Below, piece after piece: positions 1-10,153 of a stretch of 64,000 bases of DNA. Within the stretch, counting starts at the first letter, position 1, and each line of letters opens with the position of its first letter. A model generated the notes under the pieces. The model did not search any database. It worked only from the letters and a program-made list of their open reading frames with translations, and was not told the DNA's origin. The position numbers were made by a program, and so were the translations under genes. Source of the stretch: Oleiagrimonas soli (GTDB lineage Bacteria; Pseudomonadota; Gammaproteobacteria; Xanthomonadales; Rhodanobacteraceae); the NCBI RefSeq assembly GCF_000761445.1, contig NZ_KN196470.1:2892968-2956967 (forward strand), in the 5' to 3' direction.

Positions 1-1228
1 GTGGTGTGCCGGCGCTGGCTGCGGCCACCGGCGCCCGGGGTGCCGACGGTGGCGCCGCGCCATTGCCGCTCGCCGCCGTCACGGTCAGGCTGTGCGCGGG
101 GATCGTCGCCGTCTCCTCCCTGTCGGCATCGACATTCCACCAGCGCAACGTGATCGCCGGGATCTGCAGCGTGCCGGCGCGATTCGGCACGATGGCGAAA
201 CTGCGCGAACGCGATCCGGTGATCCACTGACCGTTGTTGCGGCTGACGTCCTGCGTCTGATCCGGATACACATCCGCCCCGGATATCGCCGGCAGCGTGG
301 GCTCGGGCAGCATCTCGGCGGGCAGTCCCGTGGCGCCTTCCTGCAGCGTCACGGTGACCGGCTCGCCGACCTGCACCGTGCCGCTGGCCGGCAGTCCGCT
401 GAGGTTGATCTCCACCTGTTTGGCGGGCAGCCACGGTCCCTTGCCGGAACTCGCCGGGCGCGGTGTCACGTTCAAAGTCAGCGTCTTCGACTCCGCGCCG
501 ACCGCGTGCGCCGTGCCGAAGAAATCGCCCATGCCGGAGCTGTCCACGGTGCGTCCGCGGAATACCACCGGCGGAATCTGCAGCGTGCCCGCATGCTGCG
601 GAATGATCGCGTAGTGCCGTTCGATCACGCCGTACATGCGCCCGCCGCGCTGCGCCTGATACCGCTGATCGCGCCCGAGCGTCTGCACCTGCGCACCGTC
701 GGCGCTGGGCGGACTGAGGTTGCCATCCAGCATCGAGGCGACGTAGTAGAGCTTCACGTCGAGCGCCACCTGTTGACCGACATAGGGCGTCTGCGAACTG
801 ACCGTGACCTCGAGGAAGGCGGGATCGCCCGCATGGCCGACGCCTTGCTTCGGCGCGTCGGCGACCTGCAAGGTCAGCGGCTTCGTTTGCTGTCCGCCCA
901 CATCCAGCGCGGGAATCTGCAAAGTGCCGGCATGCAGGGGACGCAGCGTGATCGACAGCACCGAGCGGGACTGGATGCGACCGTTTTCCTCGAGCTCGCT
1001 GGAACCGTTGAACTGCCCCAGAACCTGGAAATCCTTGCCCAGCGCCGACAGATCCGGCATCGGGATCGCATCGCCGCCATCGCGGCTCAGGTTCAGCGTC
1101 ACCGTATCGCCCAGCGTCGCATGATGGCGATCCAGGGACGCCGTGACGCCGCTCGCCGCCGCCGTCGCGCTGAACAGCAGCGCCAGCAGGAGACACCCGC
1201 TCATGATGAGTTTTGCCGATCGGTTCAC
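1..1228 (-). CDS. batD: BatD-family protein (partial, 3' end beyond window)
   Basis: This is the last visible gene of the moxR/Bat operon, and about 409 codons are open before the left edge. It starts with a signal-peptide-like segment (hydrophobic residues about 8 to 24, ending in an Ala-rich stretch). Repeated beta-rich blocks follow, of the type seen in BatD 'oxygen tolerance' proteins, which are membrane-anchored periplasmic proteins that work with BatA/B. The GTG at 1228 is preferred because a GGGAG ribosome site lies 9 nt upstream and the start sits just past the stop of the upstream gene. An ATG at 1204 is an alternative. The C-terminal part is missing, so the expected membrane anchor cannot be checked. 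The exact role of BatD is unknown in most bacteria. Confidence 0.8.
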   Translation of the reverse strand, partial: MNRSAKLIMSGCLLLALLFSATAAASGVTASLDRHHATLGDTVTLNLSRDGGDAIPMPDLSALGKDFQVLGQFNGSSELEENGRIQSRSVLSITLRPLHAGTLQIPALDVGGQQTKPLTLQVADAPKQGVGHAGDPAFLEVTVSSQTPYVGQQVALDVKLYYVASMLDGNLSPPSADGAQVQTLGRDQRYQAQRGGRMYGVIERHYAIIPQHAGTLQIPPVVFRGRTVDSSGMGDFFGTAHAVGAESKTLTLNVTPRPASSGKGPWLPAKQVEINLSGLPASGTVQVGEPVTVTLQEGATGLPAEMLPEPTLPAISGADVYPDQTQDVSRNNGQWITGSRSRSFAIVPNRAGTLQIPAITLRWWNVDADREETATIPAHSLTVTAASGNGAAPPSAPRAPVAAASAGTP

Positions 1229-1230
1229 GC

Positions 1231-3183
1231 TCAATCACTCCCGTCCGTATCGTCCTGCCCGCCGAGGTCGCCGCGCTGCTGGCGACGCTGGTACTCCAGC
1301 AGGAATTTGCGGCGCAGTAACCCGCCGGGGTCGTCCGGCACCCGTTGCAGCGCCTGCTGCATGGCCTGGGGCAGCGGATGGCTCTGTCCGGAGGCCTGCT
1401 CCGGCTGCGCGCCCAGCGCGTAGGCCTTCTGCGAGCCACGGGACGACTTGCTCAGTTGCGCGTCCATGCGTTGCTTGAGCGCCTGCTGCGCCTTCTGCTC
1501 GGCCTGCTTGTCCGCAGCTGTCGGCGCCTTGGCCTTCTGCGCCTGATCGGACGTCTGCCCGCGCTGATCCGGCTGCTGCGTGGTTTGATCCGGGCGCTGC
1601 GCGTCCGCCGCGCCGCCATGCTGTTCGCCCTGTCCGGACTTGCGATCCCCACGCGTTGCATCCTGCGAGGACTTGCCGTTCTGCGAAGCGGACTTGCCGG
1701 CTTCGGACGGTTTCGCCGCACCCTTGCGTTGCCCGTTCTGTCCTGGCTTGGGCGCGGCTTGCCCCCCCTGGCCGCCGTGCCCGTCTTGTTCGCGCTGCTC
1801 GCCCTGGCCGTTGCCCTGCTTCCTGCGCTGCTGGCGCAGCCAGTCCTGCACCGCCGTGCGGTTGGCGCGCGCATCGGCCAGCTTGGGGTCGGCCGCCAAC
1901 GCCTGATCGTAGGCCTTGATCGCCTCCTCGTAGCGATGCATGTGCACGAGAGCGTTGCCGCGGTTGTAGAGGTTCTGCGCGCCCTTTGCCTGCGCGAAGG
2001 CCTGCGCCGCGGTGCGGTAGTCGCCAGCGCGATAGGCCGCCGTGCCGCGCAGGGCGGGATCGTGCGCCAGTTGCTGGGCCTTGCGCGCATGTCCGTCGGC
2101 CAGCGCCTTGGCGGCCTGCTGATCGCGCGTGTGCCAGGCATCCTGCCAACCGGAAGCACGCGCCGGCGGCGACCACCACGAAACGATCAGCAGCGGCAGC
2201 ATCCACAGCACGCCGCGCCGGAATCCGAGCGCCGCCAGCAGCAGCACCGGCAGCAGCAGCCAGGCGCCACGGTCACGCCAGGCATCGGACTGCCGATGGC
2301 TGTCGCGCGCACCCGAGCGCATGCGTAACTGGGTCGCCAGCGCGCGGACGTCCGCGCTGTCATTCCGCATCGGCACATAACGACCGCCACCGGCCTCGGC
2401 CACGGCCCGCAACGAGGCATCGTCGCGCACGGCCATCAGCGTCCGTCCGCCGGCGCCGCGCTCGAAGCCGCCGCTGGCCTGTGGCACCGGAGCGCCTTTG
2501 GTCGTGCCGACGCCGAGTACCGATACCCGCATGCCGGCCTTGCGCGCCGCGCGTGCGGCGTCGACGGCGGAGGCATCGGCGTGGTCGTCGATCACCACGA
2601 TGGAGCCGTCGTGCACGCCCGCGCCCTGCAACAGCCGGGTCGCGCGACGAATCGCGCTGGCCATGTTGTCGCCCTGCACCGGCATCACGTCCGGCGCCAG
2701 CGCGTCGAGCAGTTCGCCGAGCGCGTCGGCGTCGGACGTCAAGGGCGCGACCGTGAACGATTCGCCGGCATAGGCGATCAGGGCATTCTGTCCGGCGGCA
2801 TTGGCCTGCAGCAATGCATGGATCTTGTAGCGCACGCGCGTCATGCGGTCCGGAGTCATGTCCGCGGCCAGCATGCGCTGGGAGAGCGATACGGCGACCA
2901 CCTGCGCGCGCTGGTTCATGAACACCGGCTGCGGGCTGCGCTCCCACGTCGGCCCGGCCATCGCCAGCGTGCCCAGCGTCCACGCCCCCAGCACCGCCAG
3001 CTGCAGACCGATGCGTCGCCGCGCGCCGCCTTCCAGCAGATGCGGCAACAGCGCCGCATCGACCAGGCGTCGCAACGAGGCGCCTTCGCCGCCGCGACGC
3101 AGCCACCAGGCGATCGCCGGCAGTGCCAGCAGCCCCAGCAGCCACCACGGACGCAGGAAGTGAAAAGCGTGCCACGCACTCAT
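1231..3183 (-). CDS. BatB/BatC-type fusion: membrane VWA domain protein with TPR and low-complexity tail
   Basis: The 650-residue protein has N-terminal membrane segments (about 12-28 and 60-77) and a von Willebrand A domain (about 93-270). Two more membrane segments (about 295-325), a tetratricopeptide region (about 390-460) and a Gln/Gly/Lys-rich linker of about 130 residues follow. In many bacteria BatB (VWA) and BatC (TPR) are separate, so this looks like the fused form. The VWA metal site is degenerate: residues 99-103 read SLSQR where an active MIDAS would read DxSxS. The ATG at 3183 overlaps the stop of batA as ATGA, which indicates translational coupling. A longer upstream reading is possible but would run into batA. 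Confidence 0.82.
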   Translation of the reverse strand: MSAWHAFHFLRPWWLLGLLALPAIAWWLRRGGEGASLRRLVDAALLPHLLEGGARRRIGLQLAVLGAWTLGTLAMAGPTWERSPQPVFMNQRAQVVAVSLSQRMLAADMTPDRMTRVRYKIHALLQANAAGQNALIAYAGESFTVAPLTSDADALGELLDALAPDVMPVQGDNMASAIRRATRLLQGAGVHDGSIVVIDDHADASAVDAARAARKAGMRVSVLGVGTTKGAPVPQASGGFERGAGGRTLMAVRDDASLRAVAEAGGGRYVPMRNDSADVRALATQLRMRSGARDSHRQSDAWRDRGAWLLLPVLLLAALGFRRGVLWMLPLLIVSWWSPPARASGWQDAWHTRDQQAAKALADGHARKAQQLAHDPALRGTAAYRAGDYRTAAQAFAQAKGAQNLYNRGNALVHMHRYEEAIKAYDQALAADPKLADARANRTAVQDWLRQQRRKQGNGQGEQREQDGHGGQGGQAAPKPGQNGQRKGAAKPSEAGKSASQNGKSSQDATRGDRKSGQGEQHGGAADAQRPDQTTQQPDQRGQTSDQAQKAKAPTAADKQAEQKAQQALKQRMDAQLSKSSRGSQKAYALGAQPEQASGQSHPLPQAMQQALQRVPDDPGGLLRRKFLLEYQRRQQRGDLGGQDDTDGSD

Positions 3184-4163
3184 GTCGTCGCCTCCCGTCG
3201 CCACGACGGTCCACTCCAACCCAGCAAGGCGAGCAGCAGCGCCGCCGCCAGCGGCCATGGATACAGCGGTTCGCGCGGACGACGCATCAGGTTGCCCTTC
3301 AGGGTCGGCTCCAGCGCGTCGATCGCGCGGTAGGCCTGCGCCAACTCGCGCGTGTCGGTGGCGCGATAGAATTTGCCGCCGGTCATCTCGGCGATGCTGC
3401 GCAGCGCATCCTCGTCCAGTCCCTGCCCGCCCATCGGGTTGCCGAACAGGTCCAGTGGTCCGTTGTCCACGGCGCCGATACCGATGGTGTAGATGCGCAC
3501 CCCGGCCTTCTTGGCGATCCGCGCGGCATCCATCGGCGCGATGCTGCCGGCGTTGTTCACGCCGTCCGTGAGCAGCACCAGCACGCGATCGTCGCCCGGC
3601 AACTTGCGCAGACGCCGCACCGCTACCGCGATGGCGTCACCGATCGCGGTGTTGCGACCCGCCAGACCGACGGCGACGTCCCGCAGTTGCGCGCGCACAG
3701 CGTCCAGATCGTAGGTCAGCGGCGTGACCAGATAGGCCCGCGTGCCGAACAGGATCAGTCCGACCTGATCGCCGGCGCGGCGGTCGATGAAGTCGCCGAC
3801 GATCGCGCGCACGGCGCCGAAGCGACTCACCGGAACGTCGCCCAGCTGCATGTCGCGCAGGCTCATGCTGCCGGACATGTCCACCGCCAGCATCACGCCA
3901 CGGCCGGAGCGCTCCAGCGGCTGCGGCGGGCCGATCCACTGCGGTCGCGCCGCGGCCGCCAGCAGGCAGCACCACATCAGCGTCCACAGCAACCCGCGAC
4001 CGCGCAACATCGCGCTGCCGCGCGGTGACTGCGCCAGCAACGAGGAAAGATCGCGATGCGGCAAACGCAACGCACGACTCGGCGCATGCGGCGGCAGCCA
4101 GCGGCGGCACAGCCACGGCAGCGGCAGCAACAGGAACAACCATGGCCAGGCGAAATCGATCAT
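3180..4163 (-). CDS. batA: BatA-type VWA domain membrane protein
   Basis: This 327-residue protein has an N-terminal membrane segment (about 5-22), a second one (about 58-72), a von Willebrand A domain from about residue 88, and a C-terminal membrane segment ending near the last ten residues. The MIDAS motif is intact (D95-M-S97-G-S99), with the expected downstream Thr and 'TDG' loop, so a divalent-metal-dependent ligand contact is likely. Start and stop overlap both neighbours by ATGA. It is probably a partner of the MoxR ATPase in assembling or metallating an envelope target, by analogy with other MoxR-VWA pairs. The substrate is unknown. Confidence 0.85.
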   Translation of the reverse strand: MIDFAWPWLFLLLPLPWLCRRWLPPHAPSRALRLPHRDLSSLLAQSPRGSAMLRGRGLLWTLMWCCLLAAAARPQWIGPPQPLERSGRGVMLAVDMSGSMSLRDMQLGDVPVSRFGAVRAIVGDFIDRRAGDQVGLILFGTRAYLVTPLTYDLDAVRAQLRDVAVGLAGRNTAIGDAIAVAVRRLRKLPGDDRVLVLLTDGVNNAGSIAPMDAARIAKKAGVRIYTIGIGAVDNGPLDLFGNPMGGQGLDEDALRSIAEMTGGKFYRATDTRELAQAYRAIDALEPTLKGNLMRRPREPLYPWPLAAALLLALLGWSGPSWRREATT

Positions 4164-4630
4164 GCCGAGCGCTCCGTCAGCACATGACGCAGCCACGCCT
4201 CGGCCGCATGCAACGTCGCTTCGGCATCGAACTGCGGCGCCGGCCGATACGCGAGGTCATGCAGCGACAGCAGCGGCGCAACATCCGCCCCGCGCGGCGC
4301 ATGCGCCGTCAGGAAGGCACGCCAGGCCTCGCCCTGCATGGATGCCGCTGCCGCATCGCGTTGTATCGCCGCGCGGCGCAGCCACTGCGAAAGCTGTCCC
4401 GCCAGCCAGGCGAGACCTTCCTGCGGATAGCGCGCACGCATCTCGCCCAGCGCGTCGCGCACCGCTTTCCAGCGAAGACGCCCGCGCCGTTTGCGTCGCG
4501 CGTACCAGACCAGGACGACCATTGCCGCAAGCACACAGGCGAGCAGCACCCACCAGCCGTATGCCGGCGGCCACCAGGACGGCGGCGGCGGCGGGTGAAT
4601 ATCGCGCAGCTTCGGTCCGGGGGCGATCAT
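4160..4630 (-). CDS. DUF4381 domain membrane protein
   Basis: This small 156-residue protein has a proline-rich N-terminus (PPPPPSWWPP near residue 12) and a single membrane helix at about 26-46. A basic cytoplasmic C-terminal domain follows, rich in Trp, Arg and Ala. This layout and the position between DUF58 and BatA match the DUF4381 family found in MoxR/Bat operons. The start at 4630 is chosen because the ATG overlaps the stop of the DUF58 gene (ATGA) and no ribosome site supports a longer form. Its biochemical role is unknown; co-translation suggests it is a structural part of the same complex. Confidence 0.8.
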   Translation of the reverse strand: MIAPGPKLRDIHPPPPPSWWPPAYGWWVLLACVLAAMVVLVWYARRKRRGRLRWKAVRDALGEMRARYPQEGLAWLAGQLSQWLRRAAIQRDAAAASMQGEAWRAFLTAHAPRGADVAPLLSLHDLAYRPAPQFDAEATLHAAEAWLRHVLTERSA

Positions 4631-5573
4631 GTCTGCTTGGCTCCCAGCGATATGCCAAGCAGCTGCGCCACCGCGGTCATGGGCTCGTCCTGCGTCTCGA
4701 TTCGCCGGCACGGCAGCTGCAGTTCCCGCGCCAGCATCTGTAGCCGGTGGGGCGCGCGACCGAGCGTTTCGCGAAACTTCACTCGCGCGGCCTGCTGCTG
4801 CAGATCGAGCGTTCGCACCACGCTTTGCCACGCGATCGGATAGCGGCCCGCCGGGGCCAGCGCGCTTTCCAGCGCGTCGGCCACGACCAGCACACGCACG
4901 GCGGCATGACGACGCAAAGCGACCAGCGCTGCACGCGTCTCCGCATCGAGGCTTGCGCCGTCACTGATCAATAGCACCTGACTGCCGTTGCGCACCAGCC
5001 GCGACACGCGCTGCAAGGCCGCCGAAAGCGACTCCCGACCATCTTCCGCATGCGTCGACTGCGTTTCGCACAAGGCATGCATAATCGCGAAGGCGCCGCG
5101 GCTCCCGGCCTGCGGGCGCGCCACGCGACGCGCACTCCCGAACGCCGCCAAGCCGACCCGCATGTTCGTTGCGATGCCAAGCCAGGCCGCCAGCGCAGCG
5201 GCGCGCGCGGCCTGCACGGACTTGAAGCGACGGCGCGTGCCGAAGCGCAGCGTCGCGTTCGTGTCCAGCAGCACCATCAGGCTCCGCTCGCGCTCCTCCT
5301 GGAAGAGTTTCGTGTGCAGCTTGCCGCTGCGCGCAGTGAGCCGCCAATCCAGTCTGCGAATGTCGTCGCCGTGCTGATAGGCGCGCGATTCGCGATAGTC
5401 CATGCCGCGGCCGCGCACGGTCGTGACGTGTCCACCGGAGCGCACGGCGTGCACGCGATCCACGGGCGGCGCCAGGCGACGCGGCAATTGCCGGCGCAAT
5501 GCGAGCAGCTCCGCCAGGGAGATCCGCGTGATCCCGTCCTGTGCCGCAGACTGTTGCGCGTCCATCGGCACGC

Positions 5574-5577
<4 letters not shown>
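4627..5577 (-). CDS. DUF58 domain-containing protein
   Basis: This 316-residue soluble protein carries the DUF58 signature 'Y..GDDIRRLDWRLTAR' at about 68-84, followed by a VWA-like fold starting around 'LMVLLDTNATL'. DUF58 proteins are nearly always encoded next to MoxR AAA+ ATPases and are thought to be their adaptor or substrate. It overlaps moxR upstream and the DUF4381 gene downstream by 4 bp each. The VWA-like metal site (DTNAT) is only partly conserved. No membrane helix is visible, so it probably acts in the cytoplasm at the base of the Bat membrane proteins. Confidence 0.87.
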
Positions 5578-6569
<992 letters not shown>

Positions 6570-6696
6570 GACGGGCATCGGCCCCCTGGCTAGGACGGAA
6601 GAATTTGGATCGCATGTCGGGCCGGTCACAGGCTTCGACACCGCTTTGGGACAGCGATCGACGCTCAAAGTTTAGCGAGCGTGTCCTGCGCAAACG

Positions 6697-6722
6697 AAAA
6701 GGCGGCCGGATGGCCGCCTTTT
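6697..6722. terminator. Intrinsic terminator after pilQ (bidirectional form)
   Basis: A 7-bp GC stem (GGCGGCC/GGCCGCC) with a GGAT loop is flanked by AAAA and TTTT, so it is a rho-independent terminator in either direction. It lies 20 bp beyond the pilQ stop and insulates the pil operon from the moxR promoter region. Confidence 0.88.
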
Positions 6723-6742
6723 CGAGGATCATGCAACGCCGT

Positions 6743-8956
6743 TCAGCGTCCGGTCTCGCTGAGAATCTTCGGGGTTACGAAGATCAGCAGCTCGGCCTTG
6801 TTGTTGGAATGATTGCGCGAACGGAACAGGTAACCGAGGATCGGGATATCGCCCAGTCCCGGCACCTTCGCCACGTTGTTGTTCTTGGTGATTTCGTAGA
6901 TACCGCCCAGGACCACGGTCTGACCGTTGTCGACCAGCACCGACGTGTTGATCTCGCGCGTGTCGATCTGCGGAACCTGGCCACCGCCCGGGCTCGCGAC
7001 GAAACCGGCCAGCGCATCCTTCTTCACGTTGATCTTCAGGTACACGCGCTTGTCGGAGGTGATCGTCGGCGTGACCTTCAGCTCCAGCACGGCATCCTTG
7101 AACTGGACCGTGGCCGTGCCCGCGCCGCCACTGCCGCCGGCACCGGAGTTCTGGAACGTCACGTAACCGATTTCCTGACCCTGGCGGATCACCGCTTCCT
7201 GCTGATTGGCCGTGATCACGCGGGGACTGGAGATGATCTCCGTCTGCCCTTCACTCTGCGCGGCGCTCAGCTCCAGATCCAGCAGGTAGTTCGAGCCGAG
7301 AATGGCGACGCCGAGGCTACCGGTCGGATTCGTGGTCAGCGGCAGGTTCACGTTGAAACCATTGGTGCCGCTGCTGCTCAGACCAGGAACTGCAACATTC
7401 GTGGTCCGATTACCCGTGGCGGTATCCACGGCGTTTGCACCGTCCGCACCCAGCGAAAGCGTATTGCCATTGTTGTTCTTGACGCCGAACGCGCCCCACT
7501 TCACGCCCAGATCCCGGGTGAAGTTGTCGGTGGCCGCAACGATGCGCGATTCGATCAGCACCTGCTTGACCGGGCGATCGAGGACGCTGACCAGATTGCG
7601 GATGTCCTTGATCTTTTCAGGCGTATCGTTGATCAACAGCGTATTGGTGCGCTGATCGTAGGAAACGCTTCCACGCGGCGACAGGAATCCGCGGCTAGCG
7701 CTCGCGCCTCCCGCCGCCGAACCGCCACCCGAACTTTGCAGACTCTTCTGCGTCAACAGCTGCGCGATCTCGGAGGCCTTGCCGTAATTGATCGGAATGT
7801 AGGCCGTGACCAGCTCCGCCTGCGCTTCGGACTTCAGTCGAGCCTCGGCCAGATCCTGCTCGTACTTGGCGATCTGCTCCTGCGGCGCGATCCACACAAC
7901 ATTGCCGTTGCGGCGCTTGTCCAGACCCTTGGCCCGCATGATGACGTCCAGCGCCTGATCCCACGGCACGTTCACCAGGCGCACTGTCACGCTGCCGCCC
8001 ACACTGTCGGCGGCCACGATATTCAGGCCGGAGACCTGCGCCAGCAGGTTCAGCGCCGAGCGCACCGGAATGTTCTGGAAGTTGAAGGTGACGCGCTTGC
8101 CGGAATAGACCGGCTCCTGTCCTGGCTGAGGCTTGTCCGACTTGTCCGCCTTCTTCGGCGTGATGTCGACCACGTACTGATCGTTGGTCTGATAGGCCGA
8201 CGTATCGACATTGCCGTTGACCTGCAGCACCATCTGCCCGCCGCTCGGCGTGGACTGGGTGCTCATACTCTGCACCGGCGTGGCAAAGTCCGTGACGTCC
8301 ATCGTCTTGGCGAACTTCGCCGGTACGATGACGTTGTTCATCTGCACCGTGACGCGACCGTCTTCCTGCTGCAGATTGACGTCGGCGCCCGTGCCGCTGA
8401 ACGTGATCAGCACCTTGCCGCCGCCGTTGGCGCCGCGTCGGAAGTCGACATTGGAAACCTGTGCGGCATCGGCCGACTGGACCTGCTTGCTGGGATCCGT
8501 GGCGGCCGTCGTGTCGCTGGTATCCGCTTCGCCGCCGTTGCCGACCGTGAGCACGAGGCTGTCGCCGTCGACCTTGGCGTGATAGCTCGCCGCGCGGAAC
8601 AGTTCCACCACGACGCGCGTGCGATTGCCGGCGGACACCACCGAGTAGCCCGACGTGGCACCGGTGCCGACATCGAAGTGACGCTGGCTGACGCCATTGC
8701 TGATGCCGTCCAGATCCACGGCAATGCGCGGAGGGGTGCTGGTGGTGAAGATTTTCGGCTCCGGCGGGGCGCCATCGAACTGCATGTTCAATTGCACGCT
8801 GCCGCCTGGAAGCGTCTGGTAGCTGACGTTCTTCAGCGTGCTGGTCGCCCAGGCGGAACCGGCGAAGCCGAATGCCAGCATGGACAGCAGCGCGAGAACG
8901 CTGTTACGGAAGGCAAACATGGCCCGGCCTCGACGATGCATAGTTGTGGTCATCAT
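6743..8956 (-). CDS. pilQ: Type IV pilus secretin PilQ
   Basis: This 737-residue outer-membrane secretin has a signal peptide (basic start, hydrophobic about 18-32, cleavage near 'SAWA'), two AMIN peptidoglycan/envelope-binding domains (about 40-130 and 165-255), a secretin short domain (about 305-370), an N1-type domain (about 380-460) and the C-terminal secretin barrel with its 'VPGLGDIPILGYLF' motif. It forms the channel through which the pilus leaves the cell. It is the last gene of pilMNOPQ. The ATG at 8956 follows a GGGGGTG ribosome site; ATGs at 8962 and 8953 are close alternatives. Confidence 0.95.
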   Translation of the reverse strand: MMTTTMHRRGRAMFAFRNSVLALLSMLAFGFAGSAWATSTLKNVSYQTLPGGSVQLNMQFDGAPPEPKIFTTSTPPRIAVDLDGISNGVSQRHFDVGTGATSGYSVVSAGNRTRVVVELFRAASYHAKVDGDSLVLTVGNGGEADTSDTTAATDPSKQVQSADAAQVSNVDFRRGANGGGKVLITFSGTGADVNLQQEDGRVTVQMNNVIVPAKFAKTMDVTDFATPVQSMSTQSTPSGGQMVLQVNGNVDTSAYQTNDQYVVDITPKKADKSDKPQPGQEPVYSGKRVTFNFQNIPVRSALNLLAQVSGLNIVAADSVGGSVTVRLVNVPWDQALDVIMRAKGLDKRRNGNVVWIAPQEQIAKYEQDLAEARLKSEAQAELVTAYIPINYGKASEIAQLLTQKSLQSSGGGSAAGGASASRGFLSPRGSVSYDQRTNTLLINDTPEKIKDIRNLVSVLDRPVKQVLIESRIVAATDNFTRDLGVKWGAFGVKNNNGNTLSLGADGANAVDTATGNRTTNVAVPGLSSSGTNGFNVNLPLTTNPTGSLGVAILGSNYLLDLELSAAQSEGQTEIISSPRVITANQQEAVIRQGQEIGYVTFQNSGAGGSGGAGTATVQFKDAVLELKVTPTITSDKRVYLKINVKKDALAGFVASPGGGQVPQIDTREINTSVLVDNGQTVVLGGIYEITKNNNVAKVPGLGDIPILGYLFRSRNHSNNKAELLIFVTPKILSETGR

Positions 8957-8978
8957 GTACATCACCCCCGATGGGTCT

Positions 8979-9503
8979 TCATTGCTCGTCGAGCGCCATG
9001 CTCGCCTTGCGTTCCATCCAGCCGCCGGTCCCATTCGGTACCAGCTCGACAAGATCGACATGATCCTCGGCAATGTCCGTGATACGGCCATAGTTCTGTC
9101 CCATGTAGTCATTTACGTGCACTGGATGAATGACCCCACCGGGATCCTTGATCAGGGCTTCCATCGTGCCGCCCTGACCGATCGTGCCAACCATCTTCAG
9201 GCTGTCCAGCGCAAACGATTCGAGCGGCTGGCGCGGACGATTCTGGTCCGGACGCGGCCCGGAAGACGCCTTGTTGGCGTTTTCGTTCGGACTCGGCGCG
9301 AACGGATCGCGCAACGCCTGGTCCTTGTATTCAAAGCTTTCGAACGTCTTGATGACCGGCAGCGGCGGCAGGGGCGCGCCCTTCTTCGCCTTCTCCTGCG
9401 CAACCCATCGATGCAGGTCCGAGGTACCGCGCGTGCAACCGCCCAGGACCAGCAGGGAAGTCAGCAGCAGCAACAGACGCATGGTGTTCGTACGCATGCT
9501 CAT
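8979..9503 (-). CDS. pilP: Type IV pilus assembly lipoprotein PilP
   Basis: This 174-residue lipoprotein has a lipobox ending LGGC with the acylated cysteine at position 23. A disordered Pro/Asn-rich linker and a C-terminal beta-sandwich domain follow; the latter docks to the secretin PilQ. PilP links the inner-membrane PilN/PilO pair to PilQ in the alignment complex. Its ATG overlaps the stop of pilO (ATGA). An internal in-frame ATG at codon 3 (9497) is an equally possible start, and both keep the lipobox. Confidence 0.94.
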   Translation of the reverse strand: MSMRTNTMRLLLLLTSLLVLGGCTRGTSDLHRWVAQEKAKKGAPLPPLPVIKTFESFEYKDQALRDPFAPSPNENANKASSGPRPDQNRPRQPLESFALDSLKMVGTIGQGGTMEALIKDPGGVIHPVHVNDYMGQNYGRITDIAEDHVDLVELVPNGTGGWMERKASMALDEQ

Positions 9504-10153
9504 TTGCCCCTCCCGCGCATCTTGCCGTTGACGTTGTCCGTGTCCTCATCGTCGAGATAACGATAGGTCTTGACCGTCCCTTCCAGCGTCAGTCGGCCGT
9601 TCGTGGCCACGCCGTTCGGCCCGGCCTTCTCCGGCTTGAGCGAAACGTTGTGCATGGTCAGGATCACCACGCGCGGCAGCGATGCCACGCCGCTGATGAA
9701 CGTGCCGAACTGATGGTACGTACCGCTCATCTTCAGCTGGATCGGCTTCTCGGCGTAGAAGTCCTGCTTGGACTCCGCGCCCGGTGCGAACACGTCGACC
9801 TGAAGACCGGAGGCAAGCGCCGTTTGCGAGATATCGACGAGCAGAGCCGGCATTTCCGTCTTGCTCGGCAACTGCCGCAGCATCTGCCGCAGCATGTCCT
9901 GCATGTCGCTCAACTGCTTGCGCAGCGCCTCCAGATTGACCGCCTTGGCCTGCTTGCTCTGGAACTCCGTGCGCAACGTCATTTCCTTGCGCTGGAGCTG
10001 CTGCAGCTGATCCTGTTGATCGCTGGTATAGAAGTACCAACCGGCAAGAACGATCACGGCCAGCAGCAACACGATGAAGAAGATCTTGACCGACTTCGGC
10101 CAGCCGCCGATGTTGTTGCGATCGAGATTGCGGAGATCGTCAAAGAAACTCAT
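9500..10153 (-). CDS. pilO: Type IV pilus inner-membrane protein PilO
   Basis: This 217-residue bitopic membrane protein has a short cytoplasmic N-terminus, a membrane helix at about 24-43, a periplasmic coiled coil (about 48-98) rich in Gln and Leu, and a ferredoxin-like C-terminal domain. It pairs with PilN through the coiled coil and contacts PilP. It overlaps both pilN and pilP by 4 bp, which fits stoichiometric co-translation. Confidence 0.95.
   Translation of the reverse strand: MSFFDDLRNLDRNNIGGWPKSVKIFFIVLLLAVIVLAGWYFYTSDQQDQLQQLQRKEMTLRTEFQSKQAKAVNLEALRKQLSDMQDMLRQMLRQLPSKTEMPALLVDISQTALASGLQVDVFAPGAESKQDFYAEKPIQLKMSGTYHQFGTFISGVASLPRVVILTMHNVSLKPEKAGPNGVATNGRLTLEGTVKTYRYLDDEDTDNVNGKMRGRGK

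Noticed and set aside
6605-9082. Open frame of 825 codons on the plus strand
   Set aside because: It is antisense to pilQ, which is unmistakable; the shadow also crosses the pil terminator.
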